64,000 bases of DNA. Source: Actinotalea sp. JY-7876. GTDB taxonomy: Bacteria; Actinomycetota; Actinomycetes; Actinomycetales; Cellulomonadaceae. This document shows positions 1 through 8,485 of this stretch, piece after piece (within the stretch, counting starts at the first letter, position 1; each line of letters opens with the position of its first letter). The stretch spans positions 3,100,001 to 3,164,000 of the forward strand of contig NZ_CP059493.1 of NCBI RefSeq assembly GCF_014042015.1, written 5' to 3'. Both the position numbers and the translations under genes were made by a program. The notes beneath the pieces were generated by a model. That model saw only the letters and a list, made by a program, of their open reading frames with translations, was not told the DNA's origin and did no database searches.

Positions 1-1
1 C

Positions 2-559
2 CCGGGCCCGCGGTCCGGCGACCGCGACGCGCTCGCGCGGTCGCTCGACGAGATCCTGGCCTGGGACCTCGCCGGGGCGCGCGTCCTGGTCGAGCACTGC
101 GACACGCTCGTCGCCGGGCAGCCGCCGGCCAAGGGCTTCCTGACGATCGAGGACGAGCTGGCCGTCCTGGCCGACCGGTCCGCCGCCGGCGCCGTCGGGA
201 TGAGCATCAACTGGGGCCGCTCCGCGATCGAGGGCCGCAGCGCCCGGACGCCGCTCGAGCACCTGCGCGCCGCCGCGGACGCCGGGCTGCTGGGCGCGCT
301 GGTGCTGTCCGGCGCGACGGACGCCGAGACGCCCTGGGGCGCGGCGTGGGGCGACGCGCACATCCCGCCGCGCGGCTCCGACCCGGCGCTCGCGGCGTCG
401 GCGGACTCGCTGCTCGGCCCCGACGACGTCGCCGCCGCCCTCGCGCTCGCCGGGCCGGGCTGCCTCGTGGCGGTCAAGGTCGCCGTGCGACCGCTCGACG
501 CCGACGTCGCGACGCGGATCGCCGTCGCGCGGGCGGCCCTCGCGCTCGCCGCCCGGTGA
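2..559 (+). CDS. DUF4862 family protein, C-terminal part (5' end outside window)
   Basis: The reading frame is open from the first bases of the window to a TGA at 557-559, so only the last 185 codons are present. The N-terminal half and the start codon are missing. The visible part contains motifs such as LVEHCD, KGFLTIEDEL and SINWGRSAIEGR, which I recognise from the DUF4862 family, a TIM-barrel-like family of unknown biochemical role often found among sugar and amino-sugar genes. The stop overlaps the GTG start of the next gene by 4 bases (GTGA), so the two are probably translationally coupled and act in one pathway. The family call is from recognition of the motifs; substrate and activity cannot be read from the sequence. 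Confidence 0.7.
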   Translation, partial: PGPRSGDRDALARSLDEILAWDLAGARVLVEHCDTLVAGQPPAKGFLTIEDELAVLADRSAAGAVGMSINWGRSAIEGRSARTPLEHLRAAADAGLLGALVLSGATDAETPWGAAWGDAHIPPRGSDPALAASADSLLGPDDVAAALALAGPGCLVAVKVAVRPLDADVATRIAVARAALALAAR

Positions 560-1446
560 GCACCGCACCCCGCGCGGGCGTGGTCGGCCTGGGCGTCATG
601 GGGGCGCCCATGGCCCGCCACGTGCTCGAGGCCGGGCTGCCCCTGCACGTCACCGCCCGCCGCCCGGCGTCGGCCGCGCCCCTGGTCGACGCGGGCGCCG
701 CCTGGCACGCCACGCCCCGTGAGCTCGCCGCGCACGTGGACGTCGTCGTGCTCATGGTCCCCGACCTGCCGGACGTGCTCGCCGTGCTCGACGGCCCCGA
801 CGGGCTGCTCGCGGGGGTGCGCGGACCGCTGGTCGTGGTCGTCGGGTCCACCGCGTCACCGACGGGCGTGCGCGAGCTCGGCGCGACGCTCCGCGAGCGC
901 ACGGACGGGCTCGTGAGCCTCGTCGACGCACCGGTGAGCGGCGGCCAGGAGGGCGCCGAGGCGGGCACGCTGTCGGTCATGGTGGGCGGCGCGCCCCACG
1001 ACGTGGCGCGCGCGATGCCGGTGCTCGCCGCGACGGGCACGGCGGTCCACCTGGGTCCGCTCGGCGCCGGTCAGGTCGCCAAGGCGTGCAACCAGATGAT
1101 CGTCGCCGCCACGGTGACCGCGCTCGCCGAGGCGGCCGTCGTCGCCGAGCGCGCCGGGCTCGACGTCGGCGCGATGCTCGACCTGCTCGGCGGCGGGTAC
1201 GCCGCGAGCCGCCTGCTGGAGGTCAAGAAGCACCGCTTCGCGACGCACGACCACAGCCCGTCCGGGCCGGCGAAGTTCATGGTCAAGGACCTCGGCTTCG
1301 CGCTCGACGAGGCGCAGCGCAGCGGGACCGCCACCGCGCAGACCGAGCTGCTGCTCGAGGTCTTCCGGGGCGTGACCGACGCCGGGCTCGGGGACCTGGA
1401 CACCTCCGTCGTGCAGGCGTGGGTCGAGTCCCGGACGCGTCTGTGA
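556..1446 (+). CDS. NAD(P)-dependent beta-hydroxyacid dehydrogenase (3-hydroxyisobutyrate dehydrogenase family)
   Basis: A 296-residue protein starting at GTG 556, inside the stop codon of the DUF4862 gene. A longer upstream reading is possible but its sequence is arginine-rich antisense-like filler. The N-terminus holds the Rossmann motif G-L-G-V-M-G-A-P-M, typical of the 3-hydroxyisobutyrate/tartronate semialdehyde reductase family. DAPVSGGQEGAE (substrate-binding loop) and K-A-C-N-Q-M (catalytic lysine region) follow in the expected order. The length is normal for the family. These cytosolic enzymes oxidise small beta-hydroxyacids or reduce semialdehydes. The exact substrate is unknown; coupling to DUF4862 hints at a sugar-acid pathway. 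A 12-bp hairpin about 95 bases downstream probably ends the transcript. Confidence 0.88.
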   Translation: MSTAPRAGVVGLGVMGAPMARHVLEAGLPLHVTARRPASAAPLVDAGAAWHATPRELAAHVDVVVLMVPDLPDVLAVLDGPDGLLAGVRGPLVVVVGSTASPTGVRELGATLRERTDGLVSLVDAPVSGGQEGAEAGTLSVMVGGAPHDVARAMPVLAATGTAVHLGPLGAGQVAKACNQMIVAATVTALAEAAVVAERAGLDVGAMLDLLGGGYAASRLLEVKKHRFATHDHSPSGPAKFMVKDLGFALDEAQRSGTATAQTELLLEVFRGVTDAGLGDLDTSVVQAWVESRTRL

Positions 1447-1541
1447 GGTATTCGCGCCGCGCCGTCGCAGCGGTGCGCACTCTCCTTCCGCGCGCGTCGC
1501 GCGGGTGCGCGAGTACCAGCGCCGGGGCACCTCGGACGCGG

Positions 1542-1573
1542 GACGTCGGGGCGTCGGACAGCGCCCCGACGTC
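1542..1573 (+). terminator. Hairpin between the dehydrogenase and nhaA
   Basis: A perfect 12-bp inverted repeat (GACGTCGGGGCG with CGCCCCGACGTC) with an 8-base loop lies 95 bases after the upstream stop and 69 bases before nhaA. There is no U-run, which is common for actinobacterial terminators. It could also fold in an nhaA leader, but I see no known riboswitch architecture. Confidence 0.5.
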
Positions 1574-1642
1574 GGTTACGGTCGTCGCCGACGGGCCGAG
1601 GCGAGGCCGTCGGACCCGTCCCGAAACGACCCGAGGACAGCC

Positions 1643-2902
1643 ATGACCGACCGCCGCCCGCCCGTGCTGGGCACCCCGACCCCCGGCTCCCTGCGCAACC
1701 TCGCGGACACGCTGCGCGCCGAGAACGCCGGCGCCATCCTGCTGCTCGCGGGCGCCGTCGTCGCGCTCGTGTGGGCGAACTCGCCGTGGCGGGACGCCTA
1801 CGAGGCGCTGGGCTCGGCCGTCGTCGGCCCCGCGGCCCTGCACCTCGACCTCACGGTCGCCGAGTGGGCCACGGACGGGCTGCTCGCGATCTTCTTCTTC
1901 GTCGTGGGCCTCGAGCTCAAGCGCGAGATGGTCGACGGCCAGCTGCGCCGCCCCTCGACCGCGATCGTCCCGATCCTCGCCGCGGTCGGCGGCATGGCGG
2001 CGCCCGCGGCCCTCTACGTGCTGGTCAACAGCCTGTCCGCCGGCGGCTCGCTCGACGGCTGGGCGATCCCCGTCGCGACCGACATCGCGTTCGCCGTCGC
2101 CGTGCTCGCGGTGTTCGGCAAGCGGCTCCCGCCCGCGCTGCGCGCCTTCCTGCTCACGCTCGCCGTCGTCGACGACCTGCTGGGCATCGTCGTCATCGCG
2201 GTGTTCTACGCCGAGGGCCTCGCGCTCGTGTGGCTGGCCGCGTCGCTCGCCGCCATCGTCCTCTTCGGCGTGCTCGTGCGCCGCAAGACGACCGCCTGGA
2301 TCCTCATCCCGCTGGCCGTGGTGGCGTGGGCGTTCATGCACATGTCCGGCGTGCACGCGACGATCGCGGGCGTGATCCTCGGGTTCACCGTGCCGGCGCT
2401 GGCCCGCGCCGGCGAGCGCGAGAGCCGGGCCGAGCGGCTCGAGCACGTGTGGCGCCCAGTCTCGGCCGGCCTCGCCGTCCCCGTGTTCGCGCTCTTCGCC
2501 GCCGGCGTCAGCATGAGCCCCGCCGCGCTCGCGGACGCGGTCGCGGACCCCGCCGCGCAGGGCGTCGCCCTGGGCCTGGTGGTGGGCAAGCCGCTCGGCA
2601 TCCTGACGGCGACGTTCCTGCTGGTGAAGTTCACCAAGGCGAACCTCGACGCGAGCGTCCGATGGCCGGACCTGGCGGCGGTGAGCGTGGTGGCCGGCGT
2701 CGGCTTCACGGTGTCGCTGCTGATCGGCGAGCTCTCGTTCAGCGCGGACTCCCCGCACAGCGAGAACGTCAAGGCGGCCATCCTCATCGGGTCGCTCACG
2801 TCGGCGCTGGTCGGCGGGCTGCTGCTGCAGTGGCGCGGGCGGCGGCACGTCGCCCGCCTCTCGGCCGGGGCCGCGGGCGGGGAGCCGGACGCCGCCGTCT
2901 GA
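1643..2902 (+). CDS. nhaA: Na+/H+ antiporter NhaA
   Basis: A 419-residue integral membrane protein with about a dozen hydrophobic segments. The start ATG at 1643 has a GAGGA ribosome site five bases upstream. Hallmarks of NhaA are the ATDIAFAVAVLAVFGKRLP helix and the paired aspartates in LAVVDDLLGIVVIAVFY, which bind Na+ or H+ during exchange. FFFVVGLELKREM near the N-terminus and VVGKPLGIL near the C-terminus also match the family. It exports sodium in exchange for protons and supports pH and salt homeostasis in the cytoplasmic membrane. It appears to be transcribed alone; the following regulator seems to have its own leaderless promoter. Confidence 0.96.
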   Translation: MTDRRPPVLGTPTPGSLRNLADTLRAENAGAILLLAGAVVALVWANSPWRDAYEALGSAVVGPAALHLDLTVAEWATDGLLAIFFFVVGLELKREMVDGQLRRPSTAIVPILAAVGGMAAPAALYVLVNSLSAGGSLDGWAIPVATDIAFAVAVLAVFGKRLPPALRAFLLTLAVVDDLLGIVVIAVFYAEGLALVWLAASLAAIVLFGVLVRRKTTAWILIPLAVVAWAFMHMSGVHATIAGVILGFTVPALARAGERESRAERLEHVWRPVSAGLAVPVFALFAAGVSMSPAALADAVADPAAQGVALGLVVGKPLGILTATFLLVKFTKANLDASVRWPDLAAVSVVAGVGFTVSLLIGELSFSADSPHSENVKAAILIGSLTSALVGGLLLQWRGRRHVARLSAGAAGGEPDAAV

Positions 2903-2944
2903 GCGGGCGGCCCGCGCTCGGTGGGCAGCCCCTACGCTGGGAAC

Positions 2945-3982
2945 GTGGCCACCAACACGTCGGGACCCGTCACCCTCAGCCAGGTGGCGCGTGAGGCCGG
3001 CGTGTCCCTCGCGACCGCGTCCCGGGCGATCAACGGCAGCGCGAACCGGACGGTGCGCGAGGACCTGCGGCAGCGGGTCCTCGAGACCGCCGAGCGGCTG
3101 CGCTACTCGCCCGACGCGAACGCGCAGGCCATGGCGCGGGGCCGCACCACCTCGCTGGGGCTGATCGTCCACGACATCGCGGACCCGTACTTCTCCTCGA
3201 TCGCCGCGGGCGTCGGCCTCGCGGCCGAGCGCGAGGGTCTGACGATGACCCTCGCCAGCACGCAGCACGACCCGGCGCGCGAGCCGGCGATCGTCGAGCT
3301 CCTCACGCGCCAGCGCGCGCGCGCCATCGTCGTCGCCGGGGGCCGTCGGGACGACGACGAGGTCAACGAGGCCATGCGCACGGCGCTCGCCGGGTTCCAG
3401 CGCTCGGGCGGCACGGTCACGCTCGTCGGGCAGCCCCTGCTCGACGTCGACACCGTCGTCATCGACAACCGCAGCGGGGCCGGGGACCTCGCGCGCGCGC
3501 TGCACGGGCGCGGGTACCGGCACTTCGGTGTGCTCGCCGGACCTGCCGACCACCTCACCGCCCGCGACCGGCTGGAGGGCTTCGTCGAGGTCCTCACCGA
3601 GCTCGGCGCGGCGCCCGGCGACGGCGCGGTCCTCGCGTCCGCGTTCACGCGGGACGGCGGCTACGAGGCCATGCGCACGCTGCTGCGCTCCGGCCCGCCG
3701 GTCCAGGTGGTCTTCGCGGTCAACGACGTCATGGCCGTGGGCGCCATGGCCGCCGCCCGCGAGGCGGGCGTCCGCGTGCCCGACGACGTCGCCGTGGCCG
3801 GCTTCGACGACATCGTCACGCTGCGCGACATCACCCCCGCGCTGAGCACGGTGCGCGTCCCGCTGGTCGACGTCGGCATCGCCGCGACCGAGCTCGCCCT
3901 CGCCGCCCCCTCGGCCGAGCCGCGCCTCATCCACGTCGGCGGCACCGTCGTCCTGCGCGAGTCCACCCCCCCACGCCCCTGA
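2945..3982 (+). CDS. LacI-family transcriptional regulator
   Basis: A 345-residue regulator. An N-terminal LacI helix-turn-helix (VTLSQVAREAGVSLATASRAING) is followed by the hinge region (RLRYSPDANAQAMARG) and a periplasmic-binding-like sugar domain with the usual LGLIVHDIADPYFSSI and VAGFDDI motifs. I chose GTG 2945 because TACGCT (2933-2938) sits six bases upstream, the spacing of a -10 box for a leaderless transcript. An alternative GTG at 2921 would add eight unconserved residues. The gene ends 19 bases from a convergent gene. No sugar gene adjoins it, so its regulon is probably elsewhere; the ligand cannot be predicted. Confidence 0.9.
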   Translation: MATNTSGPVTLSQVAREAGVSLATASRAINGSANRTVREDLRQRVLETAERLRYSPDANAQAMARGRTTSLGLIVHDIADPYFSSIAAGVGLAAEREGLTMTLASTQHDPAREPAIVELLTRQRARAIVVAGGRRDDDEVNEAMRTALAGFQRSGGTVTLVGQPLLDVDTVVIDNRSGAGDLARALHGRGYRHFGVLAGPADHLTARDRLEGFVEVLTELGAAPGDGAVLASAFTRDGGYEAMRTLLRSGPPVQVVFAVNDVMAVGAMAAAREAGVRVPDDVAVAGFDDIVTLRDITPALSTVRVPLVDVGIAATELALAAPSAEPRLIHVGGTVVLRESTPPRP

Positions 3983-4001
3983 CGCGTCGGGGGCAGGCGC
4001 C

Positions 4002-6044
4002 TCAGAAGCGGCCGCCACCGCCGCGGCGGCGCGAGCTCGAGCTGCGCTTGCTCGAGCTCGACCGGCGGCTGGAGCTGCTGCGGCTCGAGCTGCTGCGGCC
4101 CGAGCTCGACCGGCGGCTCGAGCTCGAGCGCCGGGAGGAGCCGCCGGACCAGCTGCTGCTGCGCGAGGACCCGCCCCACGACCAGCCGCTGCTCCCGCTC
4201 CCGCCCCAGCCGCTGCCGCCGCCCCAGCTGCTGTCGTCGTCGTCGGAGCGCCAGCGGTACTCGGACACGCCCGAGGGCTGGTACTCGAGGCGACGTCGGT
4301 CCGCGTCGACGTCGTCCTGCGCGGCCCGCCGGGCGCGCGCGACCTCGTGCTCCGCGCGGTCCGCGGCGGCGAGCGCCGCGACCGGGTCCGACGTCGCCAG
4401 GCCCCGGGCCTCGGCGAGCGAGCGCTCGCCCTCCACGAGGCGCGTGCGCGCGCCCGAGCGCACGACGGCGCCGTGCGCCGCGATCAGGCCGTTCACGCCG
4501 ACGACGGCGGAGTCGACGCGCGGCAGGACCTCGGCCAGCCGCGCCTGCGCCCGGGTGACCGCCTGCTCGCGCTCGCGCAGCGGCATGAGGGCGGCGTCCA
4601 GGGCGGCCTCGGCCTCGGTGAGGCGAGCGAGCAGCGCGAGCGGGTCGCCCGTGGTCCGCTCGCTCGCGGCCTGCGCGACGACGGCGCGGGCGGCCGTCGC
4701 GGCCGCGCCGACGGCGGGGTCCGCCGCGCCGAGCCGGTCGGCGTCGGCGAGGTCACCGGCGAGCGAGGCGAGGCCGGCGTCGATGCGCGCCGGGGCCTGC
4801 GCGAGCTGCTCCCCGGCGGCACCCAGCGCGTCGAGCAGGGCGAGCGCGCGGGCCACGCCCTCCTCGGCGGTCCGCGCGTAGCTCACGGCGGCGGCCCGGT
4901 CGGTCTCGACGACGACCTGCCCCTGGCGCACCGCTGTCGCGGCCTGGCCCAGCAGCGCCGTCGCTCCCCCGACGTTCTCGACCACCGAGGCCAGCGCCTC
5001 CGGCGGGTAGCCGGCCGCGAGCGTGTCGAGCGTGGCCTGGGCCGCGGGCAGGCGCTGCTCCGCCTCGCGCACGCGGGCGTCGAGCTCCGCGAGCGTCTGC
5101 GGCGCACGCGCGTGCAGGTCGCGCAGCTGCGCGAAGGCCTCGGTCTGCGCGTCCAGGGTCGCGTCGACCTCGTCGCACAGCCGGAGCACCTCGACCAGCG
5201 CCTCGCGACGCTGCTCGGGCGTCTCCGGCTCGTCGTCGTCGAGGCTGCGGCGCAGCGCGAACGCGCGCGTGAGCGACGCCTTGGCCGACGCGAGGGCCTC
5301 GTCGAACGTGCGCGTGGCCTCCACGCCGAACTGCGCCTGGGCGAAGCCGAGCTCCTGCTCCGACGCCCGCACGGCCTCGTCGACGGCGACGAGCGAGGTC
5401 CCCGCGCGCTTCTCGAGCTCCTCGGTCGTGAGCGCCTGCGGACGCGTGCCGGCGTCGGCGGCCCGGCGCGCGGTCCGCCGCCGGTGCGCGAGCCACAGCC
5501 CACCCGCGACGACGACGGCGGTGCCGCCGACCAGCGGCAGCGCCGACGGGCCGCCGGTGGCCGCGTCGCGGTAGCCGTCGGCCGCGGCGATCGCGGCCTC
5601 GGCCCAGTCGTCGTCGGCCAGGTGCGGCTCGATGTCGTCGGTCTCGACGTCGTGCAGCTGGTCGTCGGTCAGGCCGATCTCGTCGTGCGCCGAGACGCGG
5701 TACTCGCGGTCCTCGACGGCGACGGCGAGCAGCAGGTCGTCCCTGCCCAGGCCGGACAGGGTGGCCGTCTCGTCGGTCCAGTCGAAGGCGTCCAGGGCGT
5801 CGAACGTCTCGACGTAGACGACGAAGAGCTGGTAGTCGGTCTCGTCCTCGAGCCGCTCCAGCGCCGCCTCGACCCGGTTCTCGTCGCCGGTGGTCAGCAC
5901 GCCGGCGAGGTCGGTCACCTTCTCGCGCAGGTCCTGGGGCGGCTCGGCCGCGGCCGGCCCGGCGAGGGCGAGGCCCGCGAGCGCGGTCCCCGCCACCAGG
6001 GCGGCCGACGTCGTGCGGGCGTGGGGGCGTGGGCGTCGCAGCAC
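4002..6044 (-). CDS. TPM-domain membrane protein with long helical region and Ser/Arg-rich C-terminal tail
   Basis: About 680 residues from GTG 6044. The start is chosen because it places a signal peptide (basic RRPRPHAR, hydrophobic stretch, cleavage near AAAEPP) at the N-terminus. Residues about 40-160 form a TPM domain (DLAGVLTTGDENRVEAALER, DDLLLAVAVEDREYRVSAH), a family linked to photosystem repair in plants and often called TPM_phosphatase; its bacterial role is unclear. One transmembrane helix lies at about 168-187 (ALPLVGGTAVVVAGGLWLAH). About 400 alanine/glutamate-rich residues that look alpha-helical or coiled-coil follow. The last 80 or so residues are tryptophan/glycine/serine then repeated RSSSS-type blocks ending in GGGGRF. 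Expected topology is an exported TPM domain with a cytoplasmic helical part and basic tail. Confidence 0.82.
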   Translation of the reverse strand: MLRRPRPHARTTSAALVAGTALAGLALAGPAAAEPPQDLREKVTDLAGVLTTGDENRVEAALERLEDETDYQLFVVYVETFDALDAFDWTDETATLSGLGRDDLLLAVAVEDREYRVSAHDEIGLTDDQLHDVETDDIEPHLADDDWAEAAIAAADGYRDAATGGPSALPLVGGTAVVVAGGLWLAHRRRTARRAADAGTRPQALTTEELEKRAGTSLVAVDEAVRASEQELGFAQAQFGVEATRTFDEALASAKASLTRAFALRRSLDDDEPETPEQRREALVEVLRLCDEVDATLDAQTEAFAQLRDLHARAPQTLAELDARVREAEQRLPAAQATLDTLAAGYPPEALASVVENVGGATALLGQAATAVRQGQVVVETDRAAAVSYARTAEEGVARALALLDALGAAGEQLAQAPARIDAGLASLAGDLADADRLGAADPAVGAAATAARAVVAQAASERTTGDPLALLARLTEAEAALDAALMPLREREQAVTRAQARLAEVLPRVDSAVVGVNGLIAAHGAVVRSGARTRLVEGERSLAEARGLATSDPVAALAAADRAEHEVARARRAAQDDVDADRRRLEYQPSGVSEYRWRSDDDDSSWGGGSGWGGSGSSGWSWGGSSRSSSWSGGSSRRSSSSRRSSSGRSSSSRSSSSRRSSSSKRSSSSRRRGGGGRF

Positions 6045-6187
6045 CCCCGGATCGTCCCGTCCCGGGGCACCGACGGCAACACCCCGGACGCACCCGGACG
6101 AAAGTCGGGCGCCGCGGGACTCCACACCGGGACGCCGAGCCGCGTTCTGAGGGGGTACGGATCACCGCACCGACCCAGGAGGTCACG

Positions 6188-6745
6188 ATGAACGAGAGCA
6201 CCACACCCCGCACGCCCGCCCGCCCCCGCAAGCGCCTGGTGACGATCGGCCTCGTCGCCGCCGGCCTGTCCGTCGCCGGCGCGGGAGCGGCCGCCGCCGT
6301 CGCGCCGCACACCCCGGTCTCGCAGGCCGTCCGTGGCGCGCTCAGCGCCGTGGGGGTCGAGTGGACCACCGGGACCGACGGCGCCACGGCGCTCACCCCC
6401 GACTCCGAGGCTCGGCTGAACGCGTTCTGGGAGGCGGGGTACACGTCCAACGACGCGCAGGCCCTGGTGGACCTGTGGCACACCGACACGCTGGACGCCA
6501 AGGCCAAGGCCGGGCAGCTCGTCCTCGACGGCCAGGCGGTGCCGTTCGCGCCGGGCACGCACCCCGACGAGCCGGTGCTCTCCACCGACGCCTTCTGGGA
6601 GGCGGGCTACACGTACGCCGACGCCGAGGCGCTCGCCGCCCTGTGGGGCACGGACGTGGTCGAGACCAAGACCGCTGCGGCGCAGAAGCTCGCCGCCGGC
6701 GAGACGCTCCCGATCGCTCCCGGCACCTCCGCCCCCGCGTCCTGA
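6188..6745 (+). CDS. Membrane-anchored or secreted protein with two FWxAGY repeats (first gene of sigma/amidoligase operon)
   Basis: A 185-residue protein whose ATG follows a strong AGGAGG (6177-6182). A basic N-terminus (RPRKR) and one hydrophobic helix at 17-39 indicate an N-in/C-out anchor or signal peptide. The rest holds two copies of a roughly 45-residue repeat, at 78-124 and 135-180. Each has FWEAGYT, then D-A-x-A-L, L-W, a K-x-x-A-x-x-L segment, and ends P-x-A-P-G-T. The same repeat pair, and the preceding segment ending in V-G-V-E-W, recur in the fourth gene of this operon. I do not recognise a named domain. Its position ahead of an amidoligase and a sigma factor suggests it is a substrate, target or sensor in that system; this is inference. 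Confidence 0.75.
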   Translation: MNESTTPRTPARPRKRLVTIGLVAAGLSVAGAGAAAAVAPHTPVSQAVRGALSAVGVEWTTGTDGATALTPDSEARLNAFWEAGYTSNDAQALVDLWHTDTLDAKAKAGQLVLDGQAVPFAPGTHPDEPVLSTDAFWEAGYTYADAEALAALWGTDVVETKTAAAQKLAAGETLPIAPGTSAPAS

Positions 6746-6785
6746 CCGCTCGCCCGGCACCGCCGACCGCCCGCTGAGGAGACCC

Positions 6786-7874
6786 ATGATCGACGTGCAC
6801 GAGCTGTCGCTGCGCACCGGCTTCGAGATCGAGCTGCTGGCGCCCGCCGGATCGGACCGGCAGGTGCTCGCGGCGGAGCTGGCCGCGTGCGCCGGCGGAC
6901 GCGTCGAGCGGTCGTTCCACACGGACAGCGAGCCGTCGGCGGTGCCGGGGGTGGGCGTCTTCCGGCACCTGTCCCCCGCGTTCGACGTCGTCGACGCGGC
7001 GGGGCGGCCGGTCGCGCGCCTGGTCGACGACATCACGATCGCGGCTGACCTCGCCGGCCACCCCGGCGGCGCCGGGCACCGGGGCTGGTACCGGGTGCTG
7101 AGCGACGACGCGCGGCTGCTGCGCCTGGTCGAGCGGTACGCCGACCCGGGCGCGTCCATGGCCGCGGTCCTCGAGCCGGTCGCGGCGCTGTTCGGCATAC
7201 CGGCCGAGGTGCTGCCCGCCGCGACGCGCCTCAACGACGAGCGGGGCGCCACGATCGCGATCGCGCTCCCCCTGCCGGCGGGCCGCGAGCGACCGTGCGA
7301 GATCGTCACGCCGCCGATCGCGTCCGGCCACACCGCGGCGCTCGAGGCGCTGCTCGGTCCGGCGCGCGAGCTGGGCTTCACGGTCCCGCACGAGGCCGCC
7401 GTCCACCTGCACGTCGACGGGGCCCCGTTCCGCGAGGTGCCCGCCTTCGCGAACGTGGTGCGGCTGTTCGCCCACTGGCGCGAGGTGCTGTGGGAGGCGC
7501 TCGGCACCAACCCCGCGTGCCGCCGCCTCGCCCCCCTGCCGGATGACCTGGTCGAGCTCGTGGACCGCCCCTGGGAGGACGACTCCGCCCGCACCGGCTG
7601 GGAGCGTCTGCGGCAGGCGGCGCGGTCGACGGGGGTGACCAAGTACGCCGACGTGAACCTCACGCAGCTGCTCTCGGACCGCCCGGTCCGCGACACCCTG
7701 GAGGTGAGGATCCTGCCCGGAGCCGACCACGCCCACGCGATCGTCTCGCGCGCCGCCGTCGTGGAGGCGCTGCTGCGCCGCTGCCGCGACCCGGAGCCCC
7801 TGCCGCTGCCGGGTGCGACGGCGGCTCGGGACCCGCTGGACGCGCTCGACACCCTCGTGGCGGTGCGCCGATGA
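6786..7874 (+). CDS. Putative amidoligase (COOH-NH2 ligase, glutamine-synthetase-like fold)
   Basis: A 362-residue cytosolic protein with GAGGAG ahead of its ATG. Motifs match the Amidoligase_2 family: TGFEIE (11-16), a metal/ATP-binding acidic motif; CEIVTPP (171-177); HLHVDG (207-212); KYADVNL (286-292); and TLEVRILPG (304-312). Family members are predicted to form amide bonds between a carboxylate and an amine using ATP, making small peptides or modifying proteins (described by Iyer, Aravind and colleagues). The gene starts 40 bases after the repeat protein and its stop overlaps the sigma-factor start (ATGA), so all are likely one transcript. The substrate is unknown. An operon-encoded repeat protein rich in exposed carboxylates or lysines is one possibility. 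Confidence 0.8.
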   Translation: MIDVHELSLRTGFEIELLAPAGSDRQVLAAELAACAGGRVERSFHTDSEPSAVPGVGVFRHLSPAFDVVDAAGRPVARLVDDITIAADLAGHPGGAGHRGWYRVLSDDARLLRLVERYADPGASMAAVLEPVAALFGIPAEVLPAATRLNDERGATIAIALPLPAGRERPCEIVTPPIASGHTAALEALLGPARELGFTVPHEAAVHLHVDGAPFREVPAFANVVRLFAHWREVLWEALGTNPACRRLAPLPDDLVELVDRPWEDDSARTGWERLRQAARSTGVTKYADVNLTQLLSDRPVRDTLEVRILPGADHAHAIVSRAAVVEALLRRCRDPEPLPLPGATAARDPLDALDTLVAVRR

Positions 7875-8485
7875 CCACCTGGACGGGCGCGCGCGGCCCC
7901 GACAGCGCCGAGCTCCCCCTGCCGCCGAGGGCGCTCCTGCGTCCCGTCGCCACCGCGCGCCCGCGCGAGGCGCCCGACGCCGTCGGGCGCCGGCTGGACG
8001 ACGTCGTCCGCGCGCACCTGCCCGGGCTGCTGCGCTACGCGACGGTCCTCACGGGCGACGGGCACACGGCGGCCGACATCGTGCAGGAGGTGCTGCTCCG
8101 GGCGCACGTGCGCTGGGGGCGGATCGCCCTGCTCGACCGGCCCGACCTGTACCTGCGGCGCATGGTGACCAACGAGCACCTGTCCTGGCGGCGGCGGTGG
8201 CACGTGCGCACGGTCCGGCCGACCGACGACGACGTGCTCGCCACCCACGCCGAGCCGCGCAGCGACCACGCGGAGCACGTGGTCGAGGACGACGAGATGT
8301 GGCGCCGCCTCGCCGTGCTGCCCCCGCGGCAGCGCGCGGTGCTGGTGCTCCGGTACTACGAGGGCCTCGGCGACGCGGAGATCGGCGCCGTCCTCGGCAC
8401 GACCGCCGCCACGGTCCGCTCCCACGCCTCCCGCGCGCTGTCCACGCTGCGGTCCCAGCCCTCGAACCCCACGGAGACGCCATGA
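7871..8485 (+). CDS. SigE-family (ECF-type) RNA polymerase sigma factor
   Basis: 204 residues. Region 2 (YATVLTGDGHTAADIVQEVL, then LYLRRMVTNEHLSWRRR) and region 4 (LPPRQRAVLVLRYYEGL, then GTTAATVRSHASRAL) are typical of the actinobacterial SigE family of small group 4 sigma factors. It has an N-terminal extension of about 40 residues before region 2. The ATG overlaps the amidoligase stop by 4 bases, and its own stop overlaps the next gene's start by 4 bases. Tight coupling of this kind usually marks a sigma factor with its cognate regulator, so the following membrane protein is a candidate anti-sigma factor or signal receiver. The target promoters are unknown; autoregulation of this operon is plausible. 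Confidence 0.9.
   Translation: MTTWTGARGPDSAELPLPPRALLRPVATARPREAPDAVGRRLDDVVRAHLPGLLRYATVLTGDGHTAADIVQEVLLRAHVRWGRIALLDRPDLYLRRMVTNEHLSWRRRWHVRTVRPTDDDVLATHAEPRSDHAEHVVEDDEMWRRLAVLPPRQRAVLVLRYYEGLGDAEIGAVLGTTAATVRSHASRALSTLRSQPSNPTETP

Noticed and set aside
1447-1642. Possible sodium- or pH-responsive riboswitch upstream of nhaA
   Set aside because: Only a simple 12-bp hairpin is visible; none of the conserved loops of known nhaA-associated RNA motifs can be seen.
1283-4018. A long minus-strand open frame opposite the dehydrogenase, nhaA and LacI genes
   Set aside because: It is antisense to three well-supported genes, is rich in Arg/Gly/His with no recognisable domain, and is typical of frames that stay open by chance at very high GC.
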